Of a DNA stretch of 64,000 nucleotides, positions 35,519 to 64,000 are shown one piece after another. The position numbers were made by a program, and so were the translations under genes. Below the pieces are notes generated by a model. That model saw only the letters and a list, made by a program, of their open reading frames with translations, was not told where the DNA came from and searched no databases. This stretch comes from Dermatophagoides farinae (Eukaryota > Arthropoda > Arachnida > Sarcoptiformes > Pyroglyphidae), in assembly GCF_024713945.1 (NCBI RefSeq), contig NC_134680.1, positions 5,887,501 through 5,951,500 on the forward strand. Direction: 5' to 3'. Position 1 is the stretch's first letter. Each line of letters starts with the position of its first letter.

Positions 35519-38500
35519 ATGAATCCTGTTAATCATTTTCTTTCATCACAGAACCATAATGGCCAAATACAATTCAATGATGATAATGTGGCTCATGCTA
35601 TTACATCATCAACATTATTATCGTCGATCAATTATGATTATTCAGATTTACAAAATTATTTCTTACAATATCATTATCAACAGCAACAAGTGAACAGATT
35701 ACCATTATCATCAAAAAATGGCCATGACCAGAATTATCACCAATTACAATCGACAAATTTACCATTTGTCGATAATGTTGGAACAGTCATATTCAGATGT
35801 GATGATGAAATCACCGATGTTACTATGGCTGATGATTGTTATTATGATAATAATTCCCAATGCGATCCAGGAGATAAAAGTTTTCTAGCATTAGATGGCC
35901 AGCTCAATGATCCGAATTCTAATCATGGCAATGAACAAGAATATTGGCGTAATACACGTGATTGTGATTATCGACAATTGCCAAATGAAGTGGCTCAATC
36001 AGCCATTGTATCTACAAGTAATTTATCCGATACAGATTGTAATAATAGATTTATAAGTGAAAAGCCACCTATTCATGATGAAGATCGAATTGAAAATGCA
36101 ATCGATAAACTAATTCAATCATCAAAGAACAATGTTATCATTGCTGACAAACCCCCGAAACATTTAAGTCGAAAAAAGAGGAAAAAACTATACAGAAAAT
36201 CCAAAGGAATAGATTTGACCAAGAAAAGTAAATCGAACGCAATAAACAATGAGCAACAATTGGCAAATATTGATTTGGATTCGGTTGTGGTTGATGAGGA
36301 TGATGACTCAATAAGTATCGATGGTATTGAGCTAGCTGATATCGATAAATTGGAATTTGATGAACTAATAACATATTACAATAAATTAAAAGAAGAGTTT
36401 ACATTATTAAATTTTTCAGAGCAATCAGAAGTGTTGGATAAAGATGATGGAACAACAGTAGCTGCAACGGAAATACCAATTTTAGATTTTGATGAGATTA
36501 GCTCAACCGATATTGATGATAATGACGATGATGATGGATCAGATTCAATGGCAGCACCATCAATGCAATCGGTGGATTCAAATTCTAATATCTGTCTCGA
36601 TGATGTGGTTGTTGAACAGCCACAACAACCATTATTGGACAATGATGATGATAATGTCAATAAAACAATCGATGAGGTTATTCCGAATGCGACTGAAGAT
36701 GAAAGCCATCAACCACAACTGGAAGAAAATTCAAACAACGACAATTCAACCAATTGGTTATTGAATGAACAGATTTTACGTGAAAAATTAATCCGTTCGA
36801 TGATGGAAAAGAAAAAACAAATGACAAATGAAAATTCATCTACAGAATCACCACCACAAACGCAGCAACAACAACAACAGCGTGGTAGTCCATTATCTGT
36901 AATCAATTGTAATGGAAATTCAACTTCGACTATAGTATCAAATAATTTGGTCATCACAGAATCATCGAAACCAAAAATAGATTTATCTCATTATCGATTG
37001 GTAATTCATCTTTCATCAGATGATGAATCTGAAATAGAACTTGTTGAAGTGAATAAATGTTCAAATACTGTGGTTATGGCATCGACATCATCATCATCAT
37101 CAACAAAAACGATAACATCAGCAACAAATGCGAATACATCTGTAATAAAAAAATTAAGTAAAAGTCAACAACAAGAATATGAAAAATTACGTAAAGAAAT
37201 TGAACGTCGTGAGGCATCCGCTGTTGCTCAAGAAAAAATGTCAATACAATCGAAAAAAATGGATTCACTTCGAAAATCATTGAATGTACATGAATCTCGT
37301 TATCGACAAACAATTGTAAATGTGGAACGTAAAAAAGGATCAATCAATGGATTGAATAGAAAATTTGTTACATTGAAAAAGAAATTGACAAAATCCAAGA
37401 ATCGATTACTCAAGTTAAAACATTCATATACTTTGGCACAGAAAAGTCATAAATTATTGGCCATACAATTACAATTGTCAATGAAAGAAATGAATGTCCT
37501 GAAACAATCAATGTCCAATGATTCGACTGAATTGCAAAAACATCATACGGCTTGTATGCGAATCGGTCGCCAATTACATGGACCACAATATCAGTTAGCA
37601 ATACAGCCATCAAAGTCTCAAAAACAGCTAGTTTTTTCAGAATCTCAGCAAATAAATGGCAAGAAAAAATTACAGAAAAAACAGGCAGAGAAGAAGAAAC
37701 AAAAAGAAAATCGGTTACAATCGTTGCGTTATTTCCGAAACCGGATCCAATCGTCCATGAGAAATTTTGCAAATGCGAATACAGTATTCATTCTGTTACA
37801 ACATTGTGTTCATTTTAATTTTCGTCTTATTCATTCTTCACGTTTTTTTCAATCAAAATGTTCGATACCTTTCAGTGATTTTACCGAGAATAGTTCACAA
37901 CGATTGGATTCAAATCAACTAGATCGTTATTGTACCGGTTTGGATTTCCATAATTACCAAAGTGTTCTTTGTCATTTTAATTCATATCGTTTTGCCGATA
38001 TGGACGACGATTCAATGTCCGATAGATCGACAATGGATTTCTGGTCAAATGGTCTATCACCAATGGCTAGAATTTGTCATTTTGATTTAATGGGTGCCTG
38101 TAATGATCAAACATGCTGTCATCAACATCAAAAAGATTATCTTTATGGTCCACGAGAGAAATTACTCGATATCTTGGCATATTCTGAAGAATTTTCTGCC
38201 GAAATTCCGTTAGATGAACTGAAAAAAAATCCACGATTATTAGCTGAAAAATTGGATGAATTTCTCCGCCGTAAACAGCTAACGCTGGATGACAAATTAT
38301 CGCTAAATGAAATTGCCAAAAAATTTGCTCAATCTATATTTTTGAATGATCAATCAAAAATATCCCTCTCAAGTCTATTGATACGATTGTTTCCCAAAGA
38401 AATGATACAGATTTCAATGGCTGCTGATCGTAATAATTCATTTCAAACGAAAGTTCCATTCGATGATTATCGTTATCGTTTTGATCATCGATCATTAGAT

Positions 38501-41172
38501 GATCTATTTGATTTAAAATTAGATAGATTAGTAAATGATTATAAACAGATTGATCCCGATTTATTTATACAGTATCGTTATTTTGCACCGGAAGGTGTGC
38601 CAATCACTGCCCAGCTTGAATCATCCTTGGCTATAGATCCACATAATGTACAGATGTGGATTAATCTTGCCTATTATCATCTGAGTAAAATTAGTGCAGC
38701 AAATGAAGATCGTCTTTATTGTATGGATTCAGCATTAAATGTCCTTACAAGAGCATTGGAATCGAATCGTAACTGTGGAGAATTGTATGAACATTACCTG
38801 TTGATATGGGTGAATCGATTGGATTTATTACACGATGATCCAAAACAATTGAAGGAACAAAACAAAAAAATTTGTCATCAAATTTTGAAGAATTGTTCCA
38901 CTTATCCATTATGGATTCGATATCTACATCTTTGCACAACAGTTGTAGAGAAATTATCAATATCGTTGGAAATATTGATTCGATTCATGCAACCAAATGG
39001 TATTGAATATAAGAATGATAATGAACGTTCGTTACGAATCGTTGAAATGGTATTTTATCGTATTAATTTAATGCTTCATTTGAATCGTCATCAAGATGCA
39101 GTGAAATTTTTCAACGATATTTTCAATCCTACCTCATCATCAATGGCTATTTCTACCGATTCGAATACAACGACAAAAACATTGGATTTTGGCCTACTTA
39201 GTTCGCTGGTAATCGCCGCACATCGTTCATTTGCATGGCATTGTTATATTCATCTTGTCCTTTATTCATGTCTACCATATCATTGTTTTGATTTATCCGG
39301 TAATCGTGGACAATTCTTACCCTTATTGAATACTGAACCATTTATATTTGAATGGAATGATAATGATGGTATTAATCGATCAGAACTTTTAATGATTAAG
39401 AAAATTTTTAAACGTGCTCTTCGTAATTGTTGTCTTAATGGTTCGAACGACAATGATTGTACATCCAGATGTTCATGTCCGAATCCAATAGATACTTGTT
39501 TTGCTTTACGTTTAAATCTAACAAATTTGAACAAAATGCTCATCAAAACTATCGACGATGATGATGGTGATGGTGGTGATATCGATCAAGAGGAAGATGG
39601 TCTTGATAATTATCTTGCATTTATTTTCATCGATCAAAATCGAAATAGTCGTTTGCTCAATGATCTACATATTCTCCATTTATTCGAAATTGATCTGGAA
39701 ACCAATTTTGCCACCGATAATAATGATAATGATAATAATAGCAAAATGTTGACATCTTCTGGAATGGTAAATTTGATTGAAAATTTTCATCGTAAATCAT
39801 CATTGAAATCAAATCATGATTCTGTAAATGCTGAATTATCTATCATTCAAACAAAATTAAAATTCAATTATTGGTTGGCATTTTATCATCAACGACTTGG
39901 AAATGTAAAGAAATGTCGTGAAATTCTTCGACAAAATCTTTCATATTTTTATGAAGATTTTCATAACGTGCAAAACAATAATGATAATGATGATTATTAT
40001 ATCCGGCTATATGAAAAAATTCTATTCCATAAAGATGTTCTTATGATAATGATTGGTGGACAACAACAACAACAATCGATGAATTTAGATTTAATTGATC
40101 TACGTTTTCGATTTCCAAAGTCATCGCAACAGCATAATTCGCTTTACCTTTATCTATCATACATGTTTGTTGCTTGTATTTTTTTTGATATTTTTTTTGT
40201 TGATTTTTGTTTTTTTGTAGGCTTTATAATCACATAACCACCTCGGATGATGGTGATGGAGAAGCACATTTTCTTCGATTAGATACTATTTACACAACTG
40301 TGATCAATTCCTCGTGGAATGATAATGACAAGGATGGCAATTTTGTCAAACTTTTATCGTTCAAGTCAGTCATTTCAATTTAATTTTTTCTGTATTTTTT
40401 AAAATTCTTAATGTCCTTTCATTTAGCCATTTTCTTATGCTTTTGGATTATCCATCATCAACAACATTTTGTGATTCATATTTCAAAATTATCTATGAAA
40501 ATCTTCGCCATATTTGCCTTACATTCGGTGATTGTGATCCAACTTTCATCTATCATCTGGTTATGACTGTTGGTGATTTTATTCAACCATCTGATCGTCT
40601 CTATTTTCTCATTGAATTATGTCGACTTAATCCAACGAATATGATGTTAGTGCTTAAAGTTTGTAATGAAGCTTTACAACAAAAGAAAAAAGAAACACTT
40701 TGGAAATTGATTGCCTACATAGTTTATGAACGAAAAATTCGTCTACATTGTTTGGAATTTTGGAAAATGTATGTAATGAGATGAAAAAAAAGACAACAAA
40801 TTTACGGTTAATCGATTTTTTGTTTTTTTTGTATTAACAATCAGTGCCATTTCATTATCGGTCGAACGTGGTGATCATCTCAATGCACATAAACTATTTC
40901 AATTGGCCATCACGTTAATGCCGTACAATACAATCTTATGGGATATGGTATCATTGTCGTTTTTCATTGATTATTTTTAATTCGTTGTTTTTTCTTCGGT
41001 TTTTTGTTGATTTTAGCTAAAAAATTATGAAAAAAGCATCGATCACCAGGAACATTTGGCGCAGATACTATCCTATTATCATGATTCATTAGGCATGGAC
41101 AATTTTGACGATGGTAATAACAATGTTAAGAAATCTAATCAATCCCAACAACAACAACAACAACAACAATGA
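35519..41172 (+). CDS. ZFC3H1: Zinc finger C3H1 domain protein, nuclear RNA exosome adaptor
   Basis: Exons 35519-40164, 40221-40364, 40427-40768, 40845-40947 and 41017-41172; 1796 residues; frame continuous across all junctions. The first donor (ACAT|GTTTGT) was chosen because it alone restores frame. A long acidic disordered N-terminal half leads to a coiled coil (about residues 540-680). The diagnostic C-x7-C-x4-C-x3-H finger CHFDLMGACNDQTCCHQH is at about residue 852, followed by YLYGPREKLLDIL. TPR/HAT-like helical repeats follow (EGVPITAQLESSLAIDPHN onward) and a short poly-Q end. In other animals ZFC3H1 pairs with MTR4 in the PAXT connection that sends polyadenylated nuclear RNA to the exosome. 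The gene follows ASK1 in tandem, 325 bp after its stop. AATAAA signals lie at 41386-41396. Confidence 0.9.
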
Positions 41173-41665
41173 TGATGACCAGATGAGAAATGATTGAGAA
41201 AAAATGGATTATCATTTTTTTTGTGTAGGTGTGTCATCAAAGGTAGGTTAGTAAGATAGTTTGTGGATTGGGATGAAACATTGAATTGAAAAAAAAAGAA
41301 AAGCCTAAACTAATTGGCCGAATATAGAGACTACCATATATACTGATAAATTGATTATAATTATTTTTTATTAATTAAAGTTATGAATAAAATAAAATTT
41401 ATTTATTCAAAAAAAAAAATTCAAGTTTTTTATTTATTAAAATGTGAAAATTCCTACTTACGAGGTAAAATTGTCACGGACTTGTTCGTAAGGTTTTAAT
41501 TTTTGATCTATGAAAATTAAAATTTTTAATATTAAAAAAATAAGATACAGCTGATAAAATAGTGAAAATTTAAATGTAATTAAAATTGATGATTAAACGA
41601 AAAAAATTATAACATTTTTTTTAAATTTTTAAAATGATTAGATGAATGGATTATTATTCAATTAC

Positions 41666-47243
<5,578 letters not shown>

Positions 47244-49091
47244 CTTTAATTGATGTGATGATAATAATGATGATGAGAATTTTTTTTATTTCTATTATTT
47301 CTATATATTCAAATTATTTTGTTTGTCCACATGTGTTTGGTGGATATTTGATAACTAAACGACGACAATGATGATTCAATCAATATGCAACCACTATTAA
47401 CAACAAAAAACAAACAAATGCAAAATACGAGAAATAAAAATGAAATGAAATACAGCAGTAACCAGAAATTTATGATTCTTTTACAAAAAGGTGAAACACA
47501 CACAAACACAGATGCAGATACACTCACAAATACTTGACATGAAATTGTGGTAGCAGCAATTGAAATAATTGTGAATTTATGATTTTCACATTTTTTTTGT
47601 TGTTGTTGTTGCTGTCAACATACGTTCATTTCAATAGAAAATTGATTTTTGTTTTTTAGGTGGATAAAAGAAAAAACCTACTTGTATGATGCTCAGGTAG
47701 ATGAATAGGACATAGATGAAAAAAAAAATAATTTCCAATCACATCACATCCATTTGACATTGAATTTTATGATGCAATGAATGGTAACACAACAACAACA
47801 AAAAAGTCGATTCTATCAATCGAAAAATTAGGTTAGATAATAGTAACGGGTGCCAAAAAAAAAAAAAAAAAATAAAATAAAAAAAAATCCGAACGAATAA
47901 CCAGAAAAGACCAGAATTGTGATTCTTTGATTTTCTTCAACTCAGCAACAGCGGCGGCATGCCAACAACAGAATCCTTGTATAGTGCGAATTAAAAAATA
48001 TTATTACGCATGTGTGTGATCCATCCGTATGTATTCGTATATGATCACGTGATTCGAATTTCATTTTTTTTTTGTTCTGTGCACCGAAAAGTTTCAAGAA
48101 AATTTTCAATATATATCCAGGAAATGAAAATTTCAATCAGACAAAACTGGTTCATTTTTTTTTGCTTCAATAATAATAAACACACTTACAATAGAAATAA
48201 ATTCCGGTAGTCAAAACAAAAATAAAATTGTTGAAAATATGAAATTCTGGCGTTACACAATAACAATAACATAATAAAAATATGATTATTTTAGAAATTA
48301 TTGTTCCATAAATTATTAGATTGATCGATTGGATCGATCGACAATTATAATTGACAAATAAACGAAAACGAATAACAATGAAAACTGAAAACGACTGTGG
48401 TGAAAGAAATATTTTATATTTCCGCATGGATTCTTTTTCATTCGATTCTTACCATTCATAAATGACATGATTATTCTGTATTCATTTAATTTTTTTATTT
48501 ATTTATTTAATCAATTAATTAATTAGAAATTATGTAATTAAATTTATAAAATCAAAAAAAAAGAAGAAGAAGAATTAATGAACAAAACAAATGAATTGTT
48601 TTTTTTATCCACAAAAAAATAAAATAAAAGAAAAGAAAAAAAAATCAATTAATCAATTGAATGAATATTTTTTTTTCTTTATCATTTAAAAACATATAAT
48701 ATAATAATATATATGAGACATGTGATCACTGTAATTGATTATCATTATAATCATCATCATTATTAGCAACAACAACAGCAAAATTAGATTATATCATTTT
48801 AAAGGAAGAAAAGAAAAATTTAAATTTTGGGCCTGTTGTGAGTGTGTGTGTGTGTGTGTGTTTTTCAAGTGTTTTCAAGTCATTTTCATCATATCATCAT
48901 CATCATTATCATTATTTCAAGGTATTCACATTGCAAGAATAAAACATTTTCATTTTTTTTAGATAGATGTGTATATGTGTTGTGAGTGTTGTGTTGATGA
49001 ATTGGTCACAATTCTTATTATTATTATATTATTTATCTGAAGAAAATAAAATTGAAATCATTTTATGATCAATCAATCAATCAGTAACATA
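47244..49091. other. Intergenic region between ABCC1 and the Smad gene
   Basis: 1.85 kb between the ABCC1 start and the Smad stop, both on the minus strand. It should hold the ABCC1 promoter and 5' UTR on its left and the Smad 3' UTR on its right. It contains an A run at 47857-47872, CAA/ATT tracts and a GT tract at 48841-48860. No coding frame is convincing. Confidence 0.55.
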
Positions 49092-61069
<11,978 letters not shown>

Positions 61070-64000
61070 GTACAAAAAAAAACAACAACAATTTGTTGTT
61101 GTTATTGTTTTTTGTTATTGCCCGAACACAAACAAACACACAAAAACAAAATTGTTGCCAGAATATTGGGAAAATTTCTGGAAATAATTCCAAGATTCTA
61201 GAAATTTTTTTCAAAAAGAATCAAATTTCCATTCAATTTTCTCTGAACACACACATGCGCTGTTTATTGAACATCGTCATATGTTTATTTCGTTGTTTCA
61301 TCAATTTATGAGTCTGGTAATCTGAAATTTAAAAAAAAAACAATAAATTATTGATTGAAAAACAGAGTTAAACAAATTTCAATAAAATCAAGTAATAATC
61401 GATCAATCGATTCTATTCTATCATTCATTATTCATTCACAGAGGTAATAATATAACGATGATGAAAAAAAAACTTCAAATCACCATCATCATTGCAAAGT
61501 TCTTAGACCTCTTCATTCATTCTATCAGTTTACAGAATGGAAAAAAATGAACAATCAACAAACATGATGATTGCAAAAAAAAAATTATTGAATAATACAA
61601 AAAAATTTTTCGGAATTTTCTCATTTTACATTCATTATTCAATACACTCGAATATCTATTGTTTGATTGTGTTGTTATAATACACACACACATCGACCAC
61701 AGTCAGACAAACATAGAGACATTGACAGAAACAAACAATAGAAATGGTTTTCGAAAAAATAAATCTTCGTGGGTGATGGTGATGGTGGGCTTCAAGGGTG
61801 GTTCGTTTTGTTTTGTTTTTTTTCATTATTTGAAACATTGTAACAATTTTAATTGGTAGAATTTTGTTTTTTTTTCATTGAATTGAAAATTTGATTTTCC
61901 ATTCATTAATTGGAATCAAATTTCAATTGATTTTTCTTTTTTTTTTTGATTTTTAAAACAAATATAATATTCATTGATTGGTTTTTTAGGATTTTTACCT
62001 GTATAATTAGAATAAAAAAAATTCATTCAGTTTAACTCCTCCTTGCTTTCATCGCCGTTGACTAATTATGGATGTCAACACTTTTTTTTTAACAAGACAA
62101 CAATAATTAGAGGTTAATTTTCAATTCAAATGAGAAATTAAACAATGTGCATGAGATCTGTCTGTCTCTCAAATGAAATGGAATTAAGAATTGAAATTCC
62201 AAAATAAAAGATGCCACAACATACACACACACACAAACACAAAATAATAACAAAGAGTCGCTCACAGATGATAGGACCCAAGATTTATTTATATTCTGAT
62301 GATAATTGTAAAATCATCACATTCGATAATGTTCCAAACAAACAAACACAGACACGTGCCCGTGTTTATTGTCAACATACCTTTTATTATCGGATGATTG
62401 ATTTTGTTAATTACTTAATCAATCAATAATTTAATCAGTTTGCTTGAAATTGATGACAATTGTTGAATAATTAGTAGCAGTGAAAACAAAATTATTCGAT
62501 GGGCGTCAAAATTTTCAAGTTTTTTTATCATTCGAATGCAAATTTATTAAATGATGATGATGATGATCATAAACAAGAAGATGAAGATTATTTTATTTTT
62601 TCATCGTTTGTTTCAATGAAATATCGGTAATTGTTGTTGTTGTTTCCGTTTATTGAATAAATGAATGTTGACAATACGCATAATGTAAATGCGTAATGAG
62701 AGAAAAAAAACAAAAACAAAATTTAAAAAAAAAATGGTAATGATGGAACAACAATTAAATATCAATATATCAATATATATAATGGGGAGAAAATAGAATC
62801 ATTTTATTATTAACAACGACGATGATGATGATGATAACGATAGGTTACCATTCGAAAGACAGATGGACAGACGGACAGACAGACAGACCACCATCAGCAA
62901 AAAAAAAAAACATTCAGGATTCTATTTTTTTTTTCATTCGCAATAAAAATGAAAAACAAGCGTCATTAATGGAAACCCTTCCTCCATTCTTTTTTTTTCA
63001 AGGATTCTATGATCCAGGTAACTATAATTCATGCTACTACTACTAGACATTGTGATTACAATAATCCAATTCGTAATCATGATGATGATGATATCCTTTT
63101 TGGATTTATGGTCCTCCTCCTCCTCCTCCTTCAATATATATCGTGGAAGAGGTATGTGTATGTGATAAATTTTGCTACTACTACTACTACTACTACTACT
63201 ACTGGTACATCGAAGTAAAAAAAAGGGGTAAAAATTTTTGTTAAAGCATAAGTAGCGCAAATTTTTGTGGTGGAAGCATTTTACTTGTTAGTTTTAAAAT
63301 AAAAATCCATACTTTCACTGTACATTTCTCACCCTCAAATGAGAAAAATGAGGAAGAGTTAACTAGGGGGTGAACGAAAAAAAAAACAAAATGTGATGTG
63401 GTTGATGTAGTGGAGGATGTTGATGATGATGGTCAATGAATGTCTTTGACCTTGAGACAGGATTATATTTTATTTTTATTTCATTTTTTTCGTTTTCTTT
63501 TCTTTTTTTTTTTTATTTTTACTCTCTTTTTTTCCCGCCATCCTTTTTTCAGGATTGTTTTTGGGACTTGACAACTCTTTTATTGTTTCCCCACCATCAA
63601 TTACCAACTCACCCCCCCCCCGGGATACAAGAAAAGTAATTTTTTTTTATTATTATTGCACTTAAAATGTGATGATTCGACGAATTGCGCATTTCACGAC
63701 ACAACACACAACACATCTGTTGGTTGATTTAGTTATTTGGTTTATTGATTTGATTTGATTTGATTGACTGAAAATAAAAATGTTCACTCTCCCTTTTTTT
63801 ATGCATCAATAACTTTTAGATGTGAATTTTTTTTTTTTTTGTTACAACTTGAAAAATGAACAAAAAGCTTTTTTCGTTAATTAAAAAAAAAATAAAAATA
63901 AAAACAAAGTATAAATTGATGATTTGATTGGATTAATTTAATTTAATTTTTTTTTTCAATTTCATTTTCGATTCAGGTGGTTTGATTTTATCGATTTTTT
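61070..64000. other. Upstream region of the Smad gene, no gene seen
   Basis: 2.9 kb of AT-rich DNA with ATG tracts (62551-62565, 62818-62832), a degenerate GACA tract (62868-62890), a TCC tract (63116-63130), a CTA tract (63175-63203) and a C10 run near 63612-63621. The Smad 5' UTR and promoter should lie at the left end. No frame is convincing as a gene. Confidence 0.55.
63175..63203. repeat. (CTA)n trinucleotide repeat
   Basis: About nine and a half uninterrupted CTA units close to a TCC repeat (63116-63130); both likely polymorphic. Confidence 0.9.

Overview
This is a gene-containing window of a nuclear animal genome. It is very AT-rich, full of microsatellites (ATG/ATC, CA/GT, CAA and homopolymer runs), and has compact genes with introns mostly of 50-100 bp beside a few introns above 1 kb. 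The proteins are clear metazoan orthologs carrying Q, N, H, S and D homopeptide insertions. Arthropod-type gene content, short introns and this base composition suggest an acariform mite of the house-dust-mite type (Dermatophagoides or a relative). That assignment is inference; no marker in the window proves it. I see no rRNA, tRNA, CRISPR array or intact transposon.

Layout. 1-4170: no supportable gene. 4617-6937 (+): RACGAP1, four exons, possibly with an extra 5' exon at 4171-4252. 7145-8927 (-): an SLC37 sugar-phosphate exchanger, convergent with RACGAP1. 8928-12629: intergenic, with a possible decayed fragment near 11.1-11.4 kb. 12630-12857 (-): PET117, head-to-head with RAB3GAP1 (13225-16425, +, one exon). 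16882-18309 (+): a SET/MYND (SMYD) protein. 18569-25003 (-): a large SEA/EGF single-pass membrane protein. 28425-29417 (+): an unrecognised secretory or membrane protein. 30640-35194 (+): the stress kinase ASK1 (MAP3K5 class). 35519-41172 (+): ZFC3H1. 41666-47243 (-): an ABCC1/MRP1-class ABC transporter. 49092-61069 (-): an activin/TGF-beta R-Smad (Smad2/3, Smox) with an 8.7 kb intron. 61070-64000: sequence upstream of the Smad, no gene seen.

The genes are unrelated housekeeping and signalling functions: cytokinesis, ER sugar-phosphate transport, cytochrome oxidase assembly, Rab regulation, methylation, stress MAPK signalling, nuclear RNA decay, efflux and TGF-beta signalling. Nothing suggests a cluster acting as one system, and I did not find a clear novel multigene system.

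The most useful observations are these. Three otherwise intact genes (RACGAP1, the SEA/EGF gene, ABCC1) each need a small frame correction, two at low-complexity tracts and one at a GG doublet. The Smad has a linker of about 500 residues. The SMYD protein lacks expected SAM-binding features. An orphan membrane protein and a possible CLP1-like relic are also present. Exon boundaries were read by eye from GT/AG sites and frame continuity, with no transcript evidence.
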